NCBI GenBank assembly: GCA_011319805.1
Contig: SJRY01000245.1
Coordinates: 372,001 to 436,000 of the forward strand
Direction of reading: 5' to 3'
Source: Macrocybe gigantea
Lineage: Eukaryota > Basidiomycota > Agaricomycetes > Agaricales > Callistosporiaceae
Length of the DNA: 64,000 nt
Below, piece by piece: positions 37,326 through 51,232 of this stretch. The translations under genes and the position numbers were made by a program. How positions within the stretch are numbered: the first letter of the stretch is position 1; each line of letters opens with the position of its first letter. The notes under the pieces were generated by a model. It had not been told where the DNA came from and made no database searches. It worked only from the letters and a program-made list of their open reading frames with translations.

Positions 37326-37721
37326 CTAAAATACTTTCTCTCTTTCGTCCACGAAGACGAGCACGTTTCGCTGACTATGGCGACACGAACCCCAAACCCG
37401 GGAATGCTCGATGAAACGATATAGGAGGATGCATATAACCTCGACATCCCCGTTGAGCATCTTGAGCTGACCAAAACTCCTCGTGATGCTGTTGTTGAGG
37501 AACGAATTGACGATTTGTGGGCTCTGGTGCAACGCTAAGGTCGTGGCTAGGGATTCTGGTCCCGATTTGCGTGCCTTCAGAGCGGCGTTCTCTTCGTTCT
37601 TTCTGGAGCGCGCTCGTCCCTCTGCGAAGGCGTCGTTTGTTCGGCTTGCACACGTATTTAAATGGAATCTTTGTGCCAGAGATGGCGTTGGCCAGAATGG
37701 ACGTCGAACTGGCAACTGCAT
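37326..37721 (-). CDS. Doubtful small gene, unrecognised
   Basis: An open frame of 131 residues starting MQLPVRRPFWPTPSLAQRF. The middle, ALKARKSGPESLATTLALHQ followed by IVNSFLNNSITRSFGQL, looks like real protein. A possible intron (GAG|GTTATATG...CCATAG) would swap the tail for a basic one (SAKRARLRGRKRES). A second minus-strand frame over the same bases (KPNKRRLRRGTSALQKERRER) is also protein-like, so part of the gene may be in another frame through an intron or a sequence error. I cannot name it. Confidence 0.35.
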   Translation of the reverse strand: MQLPVRRPFWPTPSLAQRFHLNTCASRTNDAFAEGRARSRKNEENAALKARKSGPESLATTLALHQSPQIVNSFLNNSITRSFGQLKMLNGDVEVICILLYRFIEHSRVWGSCRHSQRNVLVFVDEREKVF

Positions 37722-37806
37722 ATGTAGATTAACGAATGTACATAACTTAAAAAAGAAGTCTTCTTCCGACAGAGAGCAAGGGATTTTTTTATCGAGTTCT
37801 TCTCAA

Positions 37807-39129
37807 CTATTGGATCAGAATCATCCACGCCAAGATGAAGTAGAAGAGACTGAAAGTTGAGGTTGGCTACGCAAAACGACCAGGCGAAGGCAATTGCTTA
37901 CAGGAGAGGATATACCGCAAGCAAAATGCGCTGTTGTTCAATGCGTGTACCATCTAGAAAATTCACCGAGGCTTTAGAGGAGAGATACATGAGTGAAGGA
38001 ATTGCAGGAAGACTATATGCACCCACCCCAAATACACCATGCCCAAGCAAGTAGCGCAACCGGTGCACGAACATAAATGACATGAACGAAACACGAAATA
38101 AATGCCGCAATGTCTAAAGGAGCAATGCAGTAACCAAGAACACAAAGGCCTTGGAAAAATGATCTATTAGAAAAAGGTCAAAAACAGGTTATGAATTGGC
38201 TGTAATAACGGACACTCTTCCTCCTAAAAGCTAAATATGGGGATGAGCGGCATCGACAAGAAAAATTCTGGGTTTCTAATTACCTTTGCTTGCACAGTCA
38301 CAGTCAAGGCGCCTAGAGAACAAATGACAATTACACTCGTGAAAACGCCAAGTGATTGGCTTGGTGGTGCCTGTGAATTGAACAAGATTATGGATGGCGG
38401 AGTCAAAGAAGCGATAAGCTGAATATTACATTGATGCTGAGCATTATTCCGAGCATCAAGCAAAGAAGCAGAGGTCCCCATAAGTCCCAGTCGCTAAACA
38501 GTTTTAAGATTGAGCATTTTAGTTGACATGATGGCAGAATTTCATACCGTAAGACTTCCCTGCCGGTTGCTCTGCGTGGATACAGTACTTGGACTAGTTT
38601 TGAATAGATAGATAGAAGATCTCGGGCCTGCCAGGCAGGGATCAACATCGTCTAGACAGGCCAATTGACATAACTCACAATAGTCGCTGTTATGGGTTCA
38701 TCTAACGTGTCGACGCCCGAATAACTAAACAATGCATTTAAACAGCTGTCCATCGAACAAACCAAGAACAAGGAGACGTACCGAGTCTCAACGCGAACAC
38801 CTCCAACAGTTTGCCTCGTAGACCTGGGACCACCATTTGGGGAACTACCGATATTTCCGGAGAGCTCCGAAGAGGGGCCGGCAACATTGTTCGACGGAGG
38901 TGCAAGGATGTCAGGAGCGCGTCCTTTACCCTTGCCTGCAGGTTGTGGGGAGCTTGGACCCGGATGCGAGAAACCAGGAATGTTCTCCTCATCGAGATCA
39001 TCATCGTCGTCTGAAATTTCCGAATTAAAGAACATGACGGAGACAGTGCTGCTCAGGAGACTTGCCTGCTGGAATGAACTGAGAGTTTCCTGTTAACGGA
39101 GTCGTCAGAGTCGCTGAATGCATCGCCAT
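37807..39129 (-). CDS. YIP4: Yip1-domain membrane protein, YIPF6/Yip4 type
   Basis: A Golgi multi-spanning protein that binds Rab GTPases. Conserved blocks: GVDTLDEPITATI, ARDLLSIYSKLVQVLYP, WDLWGPLLLCLMLGIMLSI, SQSLGVFTSVIVICSLGALTV, and the last membrane helix LLFYFILAWMILIQ at the stop (37807-37809). The N-terminus is chosen at ATG 39129 because MAMHSATLTTPLTGNSQFIPA joins DDDDDLDEENIPGF in frame through a GC-AG intron with a perfect AG|GCAAGT donor. Starting at ATG 39035 (MFFNSEISDDDDD) would also be open. Several introns. Divergent from RPT2. The order DWDLWGP, LGAL and C-terminal FYF-ILAWMI is the YIPF6 pattern. Confidence 0.8.
39011..39065 (-). other. YIP4: GC-AG intron in the Yip1-domain gene
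   Basis: Donor GCAG|GCAAGT matches the GC-intron consensus, acceptor TTTCAG|AC, 55 bases, phase 1. It can be avoided only by starting translation at ATG 39035. Confidence 0.55.
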
Positions 39130-39279
39130 GGTTGCTCGTCCTGCGGGCTGCCACGCTTGCGCTGGATTGAGTAAGTGAATCACGTGCTCCATTACCCAGA
39201 TCGGGCAAAGACTGACGCGTCCTCGAAATCTCGACTTTCTCGCTCTCACTGTTCAAGCCAAGCTTTGCATCTACGAACA

Positions 39280-40902
<1,623 letters not shown>

Positions 40903-41607
40903 AGTCCTTTTTGTTATCGCATATTCGTTTTCCTTCTATTCATTTCTTTAATTATGTACATTATATGCACGTCTGTGAGCCGAAGTTTAAGTACGACCCA
41001 GAGCGCACAGGCGAATCGCGTATGAAGTGGGCAGTTCGTTCATGATCAAGCGTCGTACAGGCCTGATCACTAAGCATTTGCCTAGGTTGTATTAAGATTT
41101 CGACCATGTGAAAGTCTCTGCTCGATCGGATTGATGTGGATATCGATGTACATGCGCACTGCCTCCAATATCCGAAACTTTCACAGCTGTCTTGGGGCTC
41201 CAAGCTTCTTCAGACTGGCACAAACGGGGATATCAGTACGCATGCTTTCTCCAGAGCGCTTCCGTGTGATGGAATGACTTTTTCCAGGCCATTGTTTCAT
41301 CCCACAGACGCACAGACGGTATCTATAAAAAGGAAGATTGCGATAGTTATGGATTTGGTGGAGTAACGTAGGATGGATTATGCGAAACTGGTCTCTGATG
41401 GATTGTTATGCGAACTATATAAGGTAGACGCAATGAATGAATGGCACCGTGAAGCGTTCCAAAGCCACTATATAGATGTATGTAAAGAGTCGTTGACTGA
41501 TTAATGGTCTGGTCAAGTTGAATATATGCTAGGTACATAAAGAAGAGGGGTGCAATCAATGTGAATTAGGGAGCCTAGCTGAAATTTGTTCATGAGGAAA
41601 CAAATGC
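40903..41607. other. Intergenic region, nothing seen
   Basis: About 700 bases between convergent RPT2 and the F-box-like gene. Short frames only, AT-richer than the genes around it. An alternative last exon of the F-box-like gene could reach 41556. Confidence 0.4.
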
Positions 41608-43412
41608 TCATGCTCGCATTCGTCTCGAGCTGGTAGAAGCCTGTGAAGTAGAGCATCGAAATAGGCAAAGTTTAGTACGCGCACGATGTGACATGACCCA
41701 CCTTAGCCAAATCTTTCCTCCACCACTTCTCTCCCTCACAAACTCCCAATCCCTCGGCGGGCCGAGATATGTTCCTCTTAGCCAATCCAACAAAATCTTT
41801 CGCCCTTCTGGCGTGCCCTCGCTCTCGAGCACCCACTCTCCATACCAACCTTCTCCCACGAGCATCTCGCGACCGTGCGAATGCAAGAGTTCTTGGCCAG
41901 ACCAAGCAGCTCCGCTCGAGCTAGGTATGCGAACAATTCGGGCTGTCCAGACGTACTTCTTGACAAGCGCTAATCCACTTCGGGAATGGGGACTTGGAAC
42001 TTTCGTCAGGAATTGTAACAACTGCGTGTCAACCGAACCTTGACAGTCCATGGGCATACGCGAGATGGTGAAGACGGGATTTGTAAGAACGGAAGGCGAG
42101 GTTATGTGGGCGTAATAGAAGGGAGAAGGCAAACTCAGAGGATCCCGCAAAGGGATGGATAGGTCACCAGCAGGCGAGTAAGGAACTAGGTGTGAACCAT
42201 CGAATATTAGCCACTTGTCATGATCAAAAATGGGCGGCTCCTCGAAATCCAACTCGGGCATTAGAGATGGGGTCACATATAAGTAACCAAGATTGCAAAT
42301 CACGTCACCGGTGGACAGATACGACCACAGGTCATGCTCTGCAAGCTGTTCTTCACATTGCAGAACACCTTCAGAGTCTTTAGAAAGATCGGAGCATGGT
42401 ACGAAGACGCGAAGGATGGGGGCGCGTGTCCGAGAAGTGGCGAGAGAAAAATTGTGAGGAGAAGTAGGAAAGATGGTAGAAGCGAACGATGGAGGCGAGG
42501 AATCCGAGGAAGAACTGCTGGTTGTGGTGGAGGACGTAAATGGGGTCGGGGAAGTGCTACGAGAGCCGGAAAGCGGGGATATGGAATCAGAAATGGAAGA
42601 ATCGCTTGCTTGAAGATCGTCATAATGAAATGCCGATGGAGGAAACTGCGACGAAGATTTGCGAGAAAATGTACGACGCCATGAGGATGAGTAAGTTTGC
42701 AACGCACGAGGCTCAGGGAGGGGAGGTGGAGTCGGTTTGGTCGAGCGGCCGAACAGTGTCCGGCGCAACACGGAGGGACGAGGCGGGGCTCGTCTTGGTT
42801 TGGCATGTGAGCTATTCTCAGACCTTGGGGGGGAGTAAGACAATGGCGGTGGAAATTGCAGCTCTCGAAGGGCATGCATGGCCTTGCCTGGGAAATTGGC
42901 CTGAGAGGAACGGGGCTCGGGAGCAATAGGAATAGAAGAGCTGCTGTGTATTAAATTTTGCAATAATAGGACGAAACGAGAGTGGGCTTGAGTGAGGTCA
43001 ATCAGCCTGGAAGTGAGCCGGTCGTCCTGAAGGGAAGGTAGAAAGCATGAAAGAAGGCGATGCGCGTGCTCTGGGTATAGGTGTAAAGGATACTTTTGGG
43101 ATATTACTACATGGGAAGAGATACGGGATGAGCAACGGGCGAATGGGGTGAAAGGAAAAACTGACAAAAGAGGTGGAGATCATGAACGGTGACATTGAAA
43201 TGAGATTGGACATGCCGCGGATCGGCGTGCCGCAGAGCGTACTGGTAGCCCGGGACATAGCGCGAGAGGATGATGTCGCGGGAGACAGGGTCATCGAAAA
43301 GACAGCGAGCTGATCTGGAGGCGGAGAGGACGGCACGAAAGTCAGACCAGGAGAGGTGTCTTAACAGATGGGTCAGAACAGGCAGACGCTCAAGAACGGC
43401 GAGCAATGACAT
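41608..43412 (-). CDS. F-box-like protein, otherwise unrecognised
   Basis: The start at ATG 43412 (MSLLAVLERLPVLTHLLRHL, then SWSDFRAVLSASRSARCLF) looks like an F-box helix pair at the very N-terminus, followed by DIILSRYVPGYQYAL. One intron (donor GTCAGT, about 43100-43165) joins HDLHLF to LISQKYPLHLYPEHAH. The long second exon has a Ser/Pro-rich linker (about 42.4-42.9 kb) and then a folded-looking C-terminal half: CNLGYLYVTPSLMPELDFEE, KWLIFDGSHLVPYSP, SRSGLALVKKYVWTARIVRI and GEGWYGEWVLESEGTPEGR. I do not know a function for this half. The last few residues depend on whether a final intron is used. Confidence 0.6.
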
Positions 43413-43435
43413 TTCCCTGATTTGCAGACAGGGTG

Positions 43436-43470
43436 GCGACGACGACGACGACGACGGCGACGGCGACGAG
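43436..43470. repeat. Short GAC/GGC trinucleotide tract
   Basis: An imperfect (GAC)n/(GGC GAC)n run just upstream of the F-box-like start. In one minus-strand frame it would read as poly-Ser, but no ATG leads into it. Confidence 0.6.
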
Positions 43471-43669
43471 GGCAATGATGATGGCGGGGGGCCTCAAGGC
43501 GCCCAAGTCGTTGCGACAGAGGACATTTTTTGATTTCAGAGATATCCCAATTTTATATTTTTGCACATTTCATTTTCAGTTTTGCGTCATTCCCTTGTCT
43601 TACCCCATTTGGTCGGACGCGGGACCACGCCATTACAAAGCCAAACAACGTCTTTTCATCACTCACACA

Positions 43670-45029
43670 ATGGTGCGTCTTCAACTTGGCGTCCGGTCAG
43701 CGCTGTCTCACAACACAGCCTCCTTCTAGCCTCGCGATCTTGAGCGCGAAGTTTTCGGAGGTTCAGAGTCCGAGCTTTCCTCTGACGAGGAAGGTAGGTC
43801 AACGTTCTCTTCTTGCTTGCTCAGCTCGCCTCATGTCTGCCTAGACCATGTTCAGCAGCAACAGCGTCACACTCAATTGCGCCAGGATACCTACGAGTCG
43901 TCTGATGATGAAGGTGGCAGCGAGGATGAGTATGTACAGGAACCCGCAGAGCCGACTAAACCAAAGAAACACTTGCCCAAGAATCGCCTCCGCAAGCGTA
44001 CTGAAGATGAGGAGGGCGGCGGAAGGCCAGTGTCTAGGAAGCGCAAACGCAGACAGCCCACCGAAATCGACCTCAACGAACTCCCTCCCGAGCAAGGTAT
44101 TGCTTACCAACACTGGTTTCCATCGAAATCTGACCTCCCCCCCCCTTTACCCAGCAAACAAAATTCGCTTGGACATGAAAATAGAAGCTATACTCAAGCC
44201 GAAAAAAGGAGCTAGACAAAAGAAGCGCAAAGCGAACGAAGAAGTTCTCGACAGCTTTGCCGACGACGAAGTCGCCAGGCTCAGGGAGGCGATGAACAAT
44301 GCGGCAGATGAGGACATCCGAGCCAATAGTGAGAAAATGCCAGCAACTGCTAAACTTAGGCTTTTGCCAGAAGCCATGGAACACTACGCAAGTCAGTGAA
44401 CATACATTCTCCATTCTGACACGCGCCGTTTATTGTGATTCGCATGTCATTCTAGAGCATCCCTCGCGCAGTCAATCATCGACAACAATCTCTTAGACGC
44501 CGTCAGGCGATGGCTTGAGCCTCTTCCCGATCGTTCTCTCCCAGCGCTCAACATTCAGCGCGAATTCTTCAACATCATCAGAAAGATGGAGTTTATCGAC
44601 AGCTCCGTGTTAAAGGAGTCGGGCCTTGGCCGAATCGTCCTGTTCTACACTAAATGCAAGCGCGTGACACCTGACATCTCACGCACCGCCAATGAGTTAG
44701 TGTCCACATGGTCCAGACCGATCATCAAGCGGTCTGCGTCGTATCGAGATCGTATCGTACCGACAGCTCAGGACACTGGCGACGAGGTTCATCGTGCAGG
44801 CGAGAAGTTGAATGCCATTCTAGCACGAGCCAAAGAAGCAGAAAAGGGTCGGGTACGAAAGAACGCCGTCATGATTCCTCAGCCGGAGCTGGGTAACTAC
44901 ACCGTTGCTCCCAAGCCCAACGCCGGAATCACCAGGGGAAACATCAGCGTCGACGTTGATATCGAACGCAGAAGGAAGGGCATAGAGCGGATGAGGAGCC
45001 TGACTAGGAAGGTTGGCAACATGAGATAA
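43670..45029 (+). CDS. IWS1: Transcription elongation factor Iws1/Spn1
   Basis: Iws1 binds Spt6 and RNA polymerase II during elongation. The first exon is ATG alone, spliced by CTTCTAG to PRDLEREVFGGSESELSSDEE, followed by an acidic/basic disordered region (SSDDEGGSEDEY; RKRKRRQPTEIDLNELPPEQ). The TFIIS N-terminal (LW) domain follows: LLDAVRRWLEPLPDRSLPALNI, REFFNIIRKMEFIDSSVLKES, GLGRIVLFYTKCKRVTPDI, and LVSTWSRPIIKRSASYRDR. The C-terminus GIERMRSLTRKVGNMR is conserved. About five introns, one holding a C9 run. Ends at TAA 45027-45029. Confidence 0.93.
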
Positions 45030-47073
45030 CTAGGCCTCACTACTGCCTCGCTGCATCTTTTTCCTTTCCTGTGGTTTGGTCGGTCCATGTACGAATACGG
45101 GGTCCCTTTATTGATGACTATTAGATTTCCGGCGTTTGGGATATCATGCCTCACGTTTCAGGTACAGATGAGGTTCTGGGTCATCTTTTCTGCCCGTTCC
45201 TGAAGGACATTCGCGGTTCCGATTACGTTCAACAACATGCGAAATGCTTAGGTCCGACCTCGGCCACGCCGTTCTGTTGCCAGTCGTATGATCCTTGACG
45301 AGCGGATTGGCGACCTGGTGTGAATATTGCTCCACAATTCCTACCAAGACAAGGGTCTGATGCTTATTGTATATGGGGAAACAACAAACTGCATTGCAGC
45401 AGCGTTGCGCTATTATGACTTCGCCATGTCAGTCGCCGAATGTTCTCCGCTGGTAATTCGTTGTCCAACCTGCTATTGCTGTGCTCACCGAACCGCAAGC
45501 AAATACCCGGTATTCGACTTTTTCCTATAGCACTTATCATCAAAGCATAACGGCAGAGACTGCAGTCGCGACTAATATGCTTCCAATTTCAGTCGTCCTT
45601 TCATGTGCACGTCTGTTTCCGCCATCGGTCCATGTTGCATTTCTGCGGAAACGGCAAGCGCTACAGCGTGCAGGTGCCTCAGGCCCACGGCACGAGGACG
45701 ACGCGTTGCCGGTGCTGGCATTCGCACGCCGTTGCTCTTTTACCATTTGCCTCGCTCAATACGCAATCATGGTTGGACCAGATTCCACTGGCAAGAAGCA
45801 GACTAGCATACATGAATTTATAGTAGGTTCATTTCTGCAACGCTTCTTGTCTCGCCTGGACCCAACTGCTGGTATACTCAATCACAGCTCACTTCGGATA
45901 TACCAGCTTGAGGAGAATCACTTCGAGTTGACGGTCCCTTGCCATGCTTGCAGCATCGCCTGCCTTCACTCCAACTACGTTCATGCTCCACGGTTTATTC
46001 TGCAAACCAATCGTGAACATCCCCTAGGGATATTTCCACTTCTTCACGTGGGGAGTCGCCAGCACATAAGCGCAAGCGCGAACATATCAGTCTAACGCGT
46101 CAAGTAATCCATGCCTTCGGACATTTGCTCTTGCTCGTCTTGGAAATTTGCCAAACTCCCTGCTGGTCATATTCTGGCGATGATCACGGATGCGGCATAG
46201 CGTTCCCCTTTGTGCCTGACATCCGTGCGTACGTTTCTAGACAGCCTGACCTTTTATTACATTCATGATGGTTTTAGTCTTCCATCTTTGTCTTGTCATC
46301 ATTGGCTGTGACGACAAAGCCGTGATAGACCACGATCCTGTCAAGACACTCATCTTCATCTTGCTCGTGGTGTTCAATGTATACCCAAGGGTGTGCTGCC
46401 TCTTGCAGGTATGCGACAGCCCCGTCTCTGTTCTCATGTTGACATGTACCTATCTAGATCCTGTCTTTTTTTACGGCATAGTACAAGCATGGTCAAATCG
46501 CACTTGCTGAACTGTCCCCCGTCGCAGCTTATGACAAAGCTCAGCGCGTTCGGGTGAAGAGGTGAAGAGCTTCAAGGTCAATACCAATCGTCGACGCAGT
46601 TCCGGACAATTGCTAATGTGCATGTCCTATTGCCTATCACACTACATGAACTTCCGCAACCGGTCACGCAATCAACCACTCTGGGGGTTGCTAAGAACCT
46701 TCTGTGTCGAGCTTTTCCGAGAAGTGGTTTCCTTCGTTGTCCGAGTGATCAGTGATTTTGCTTTGCCGCATGCCATGAAAGAACTCGGCAAGTCTAGAGC
46801 CGTCCTTGAATCCCTTGTTACTCATATGCAGCCGTGGTTCTGGCATACACGGACTGCAGTGTTTTGTTCTGTTCATCCGAAATGCAACTTTCCATTGTCA
46901 GTCATTGGTCACCACCTACGTTCTACATAGCAGCATGTAAGGCACGTAACTGAATTTGGGAATGAAGATGATTAGCGGTGGTGAATGATGGAGCGGAGCT
47001 TGAAACGGGACTTTCCCACATAACACGTTGCGGAGGGAGCGGACTCGGTCACTCGTCCTGCATTCCTTCCTTT
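45030..47073. other. Two-kilobase region without a convincing gene
   Basis: The longest open frame (plus strand, about 45481-46095, 204 codons) lacks recognisable domains, and other frames over the same bases are almost as open. No tRNA cloverleaf or transposon ends were seen. The first part is probably the IWS1 3' UTR and the last part the promoter of the next gene. Confidence 0.4.
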
Positions 47074-48978
47074 ATGCACGTATCCCGCCCTCCGGGGCTC
47101 TCTCCTCTCGCTATCGTGCTGCCGCATCCGCAGCTTGCTCATAAACATTCTTCGCTATCATCGAACGCGTCACAGCCCTCACCCCGCACCCCGCGCACCC
47201 CTTCATGCGGCTCTTCCGTCCTTCTCGCTTCAAACAGAAACAGCCGCAACAGCACGGATAGCTGGAACAGCTCCAACGGCCAGGACGAGCTGGAATGGGA
47301 ATGGAAGCCTGACCAGATCCGTCTCCTTTCTAGAGTATGTCTTCCGTCTGCAGCACACGCGTCCCTTCATTCATTCGTCGTTTTCAGACACTCGATGCGC
47401 TCCCTGCGCACTTAGTCACTCCCTTTAATGGTCCCGTTCCACCCTCCAATCTGCTCGACAAGATTGCCCGCGGCGTCGCCCAAGCCAAGGGTCCCATCGA
47501 TTGGCCCCACTCACTGCGCGCGACACGCGTCAAACTCATCGAGCTCTCCCGTTCTCGTGCAAAGGAGGAGCAAGCCCAACAGCTTGTTACCGAGACAACT
47601 CACGATGCGGATATGGGTGTTTCAGACACTCATTCTCGTTTCGCCGAATCTCACGGGAAATCGTTCCCCATCAGACGACCTCTGTATAGACAATCTAGCA
47701 TGGACTTTATGAATGCCGCAGAACTCAAAGAAAACAGCGACATTGCCTGGTAACGCCTCGTTTCCTTTCATAAACTCGTCACATTATGGCATCCTGACCC
47801 CTATGTCCTCCAGCTTGTCTGACCGCCTACAACAACGAGCTGATCGATACACTTCTCGTGCCGCCTATCACCCATACTCACGTCAAAACTCTCACTCTCC
47901 TTATCAAGGTAGATTATCGTCCCCAATCAGACCTGGCGCCTCGTCTCTCATGAATCCGTCTACGCCGAGCTCTTCGACCCTCAATTCCCTGTCTTCTTTG
48001 TCTGTTGGTACCCGTGACCTACGTCGCACGTCGTCAAACCTCTCCATCACTTCGGTTTCTTCAATGTCCATAGTAAGCACGCACAGCGCAAGTCCACTCG
48101 TAGATCCGCGGGTTCAGAGAGTCAAGAGATCGGACTCATTTACGGCTCCTGCACCACCTCCAAAGGACCGTAAATTCCTTCCTTCGCCTATCAAAGAGGA
48201 CGTGAAGGAGGGCCTTTCGACAACTCCGATTTCTAGTCCTCTTGCTGAGCCTCTTTTCCTCTTTGCGGAGGGAAACAAGCGTCCCAAACACAGGAAGCAG
48301 GTCTCTTACCCATCCTCTGACGAAGATGAAAAGCAGCGCACGCAATCTGCCAAGAAAATGCGTCTTCGCGAGTTCAGTTCCCCTACCACGCCTCTCTTGA
48401 ATACCCCAGCATCGCTACCCCCAGCATCGCCTCCTGTGACGTCTGTCAAGAAGACAAAAGCCAAGAATACAACTTTGAAGACAGCTCACGCTTCGTCGCC
48501 GACCCCTCACTCGAAAACGCCTGTTGCGCAAAAGGACGTTCTTTCAGGTACCAAGAACCCTACCCCAATTAGCAAGGATACTTCTGAAAAGGAGACTAAG
48601 AAGCCGAAGCTGTTGCGCATGAATCTCCAACGAAACCCGAGCATGTTTGGCTCCGAGCTTCCTCTGCTGCAAAAGTCCAGTGTTTCGTCTCCTGCTCCGC
48701 GTGATTCGCCTCGTTCTCCGGCCATCACTTCTCCGTTGAAAGAGGCTTTCTGCCCCGTCAGCTCTGACGCCCATACGGCCAGCCCCACTGGCCTATCGCC
48801 GAAGATGAAGACATTGAGACGGGTCAGGCGACTGGCTCCTGCTCGAAGGATCTCCTTTGGAAGTCTTCCTGTCCCTGAAGCAGGGAGCGGGGACAGCGTC
48901 GAGAGTAACCATCGCGCCCGCGAAATGCGGAATCAGAGGGACATAGCGCAGCTAGGTAGTGCCTTCCAGTTGCAATGA
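47074..48978 (+). CDS. Unrecognised Ser/Pro-rich protein
   Basis: Three exons. The start MHVSRPPGLSPLAIVLPHP is followed by a low-complexity stretch and WNSSNGQDELEWEWKPDQIR. A clean intron joins LLSR to TLDALPAHLVTPFNGPVPP, then NLLDKIARGVAQAKGPIDWP and HSLRATRVKLIELSRSRAKE, the most protein-like section. A second intron leads to a long disordered exon with many SP/TP sites and basic clusters (KRPKHRKQ; KKTKAKNTTLK; RRVRRLAPARRISFGSLPVP). The Ser/Thr-Pro sites suggest a phosphorylated nuclear or cell-cycle protein; this is inference. I cannot name it. Ends at 48978. Confidence 0.65.
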
Positions 48979-50865
48979 GGCTACGGTCTCCACCATCGGT
49001 TCAGCGAAAACCTCCCTCTCTTCAACTCTTCCCCGTTCTTCTCGCAATTATCTACGTTCGCTTCGTCTACTCAAAAGCGCAACCCAGAGTTTACTCGCGT
49101 TTTAGTGTTTCCCATGCTTGCTTTATCCTTCGCGTTGCACCTGAATGCCGCCTGCCTTGCGCCGCAACCTGCCGTCCAAAAAGATTCACCCATCAAGTCG
49201 TCTTAGCTTTTGTCACAATACAGCGGTACTTCCCGAAGTGCTTAGCGCCAACTAACAACACGACAGATTGCATCGTCGCAATCAAGGACTACTTCCATTT
49301 GATTCCCCTTGTACTATCTTTTCTGGTTTCCTCTTTCTTCACTCGCTCCCATCTTGTACCCACTCTCTTTGCTGTCCCATTCACGCCTGTCTTTTTTTCT
49401 TCCTTCGTCTCTTCCTTCTCCCTATGATCGGTTGTCCACCCACGCTCCCTCCTTGCCACTCCCTCACATTGACATGTATCAAATTTGTTGGTCCTTTGCC
49501 TATATCACCCACTCCTTTTGCGGCGCACGTCATTGCACGTACTCACTTTTGTTCCACTCGTTTCTTGTTTCTTATCCTTTCCTTCCACTACGTAGCTGTT
49601 TCTTCGACAGCTAATATCACTCTAGCATTTCAGTCACACTCATTTTCAAACCATCTGCATCCCTATATCTATGGCCCAAATCCGGAAACCGTTCGCTTGG
49701 ACGAGCTTGTACTACACGCACCCCTTCACATCACACATTCACCATCATTCAACTCGGTATCGGCATTTCTCTCACCCTTCACATCGCGCACCTCGCCACA
49801 ATAACGCATGGGAACAACTCCTTGTACCTTCCTCATCGAGTTGCCCTGTCGCGCCCTCCGGCGCCACTGGTCTCGAAAGTCTTATCTCTTGCTTGTTACT
49901 TTCTCTTTATTCTTCAATTCTGCTTTATTTTTACCATCACAGGTGCTAGATTTCGACCGGTCAGGTTCGATGGCCATTGCTTTCATCTTTGTGCTGTATA
50001 TACTGTTTTCTTTGGCGCAGCTTCGCGCGTTGTAAGTCTCCTGGTTATTCATTTTCCCTCATGTTTGTACAGTTACTTAGCCCTGGCTGGTCGAAGGTTA
50101 CAATTATGATTATCTTCATTAATGATCTGCCAAATAGCCCCTCAGAGATAGGGATTCTCTGTGGATCAATTCCATTGTTGCACGTAAAAGGACAAATAAC
50201 GAGACGATGGCTTCTCTGAACGCTGAGGGAAGCTTCTGGCGCATGGTGTTTCTGATTTCTATGCAGCGACGTGATCGCGTTATACTCGACGGCTGCTTGA
50301 ACGTGTCCTCTCACACCTCGTGCATCAGAATACTCAGAACTCGGCAAACATCAATGTCCCATAAAAAGTAAGACGGGCTTAAGGAGGCTTGAGTTATACC
50401 ACGTGTAAGCGAGTCCGCCATAGCAAGGGGAAATTCGCATGCAGTCTCTGGATCTGGTCTCCGGACAACGACCATTCAATCGTACTGGCATTGAAGCGCG
50501 CAGTAGTATATAGAGATGGAGCTGAATAACCATGAGCAGGCTGGGCGGGCGAGTCACGATAACACTATCTTTCCGTGTCGTCGCGATGTAAAATCGTGCG
50601 TAGAACGGGTGGACTGCGGATGGCCTTTTGAACGATAAGTTAGCGTGTACATTGATGGGATTGTAACTTCCAAGGTATTATAATCGCCTCCCTTCCATTC
50701 TGAAGAAAGGGTGCTCTCCACGTCTAGGCAACGTCGCCGCCCTGTTCGGGGGACGCATCAATGCCCACAGTTATCCAAAGAGAAAGTGCCGACAAGGACT
50801 CACCCAGTGTCGCAAACACTCCAAGTCCAGCCGGACTGGTTTCATGTCCGACATGGAAGCAGTCC
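48979..50865. other. Pyrimidine-rich region without a convincing gene
   Basis: About 1.9 kb. The plus strand from about 49280 to 49800 is strongly C/T-rich with many CTTTC and CTCCC blocks, giving several open but repetitive Leu/Ser/Phe frames that I do not believe encode proteins. It may hold the 3' UTR of the gene before it and a long non-coding transcript. No repeats longer than a few bases were seen. Confidence 0.4.
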
Positions 50866-51232
50866 TCACTCCGACTCCACCAATGCCGTGGCAGATGACC
50901 GTTCTGCTTTTGCAATCTGCTTGCGCCTCCTCTCTATGATTTCGGCTTTCTTTGCCGCGAGGAGTTCAGCCGCGCGCTGGTCCCAGCGCCACGCCCAATA
51001 TCCTGCATAGCCAAACACGCCCATAGAAATCAAGTGTCCTCCTGGGTCTTCAGGATTGTGAAAGAGAGGTGGGGAACGAGAACATGTCAAAAAGACGGCT
51101 CCCGTTTGAAGCGGTTGAAAAGTTGGACATGAACGTACTGTCAAGGAGGTTTCGCTTTTGAATTCCGAGTTGGCCCACCCTTGCGGCCAGGCCAAATGCC
51201 GAGAAACCGATGATGTTGGCCAGTAGTGACAT
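50866..51232 (-). CDS. Small mitochondrial inner-membrane protein, complex I NUXM/14 kDa-like
   Basis: Two exons. MSLLANIIGFSAFGLAARVGQL then GIQKRNLLD joins NPGGHLISMGVFGYAGYWAWRWDQ, ending in a basic coiled tail ERRRKQIAKAERS. About 85 residues with two possible hydrophobic segments separated by IQKRNLLDNPGGH. This layout resembles the small accessory subunit described as NUXM or 14 kDa in fungal NADH:ubiquinone oxidoreductase. The acceptor is CCTGAAG|ACCC, not the CCCAG a few bases later, because only the former gives NPGG. The gene could instead be another small inner-membrane protein. Divergent from the TPR gene by 222 bases. Confidence 0.55.

Noticed and set aside
37555..37660. Resemblance of KRRLRRGTSALQKERR to the histone H3/CENP-A RPGTVALREIRR motif
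   Set aside because: The similarity is limited to a few residues and none of the following histone-fold helices are present.
39001..39035. YIPF6-type start at ATG 39035
   Set aside because: Possible, but the upstream exon from 39129 joins in frame through a perfect GC-AG donor and gives a better N-terminus; kept only as an alternative.
45481..46095. 204-codon plus-strand frame between IWS1 and the Ser/Pro-rich gene
   Set aside because: No recognisable motif, competing open frames over the same bases, and no clear exon signals.
49271..50109. Several Leu/Ser/Phe-rich plus-strand frames
   Set aside because: They follow from the pyrimidine-rich composition and overlap in all three frames.
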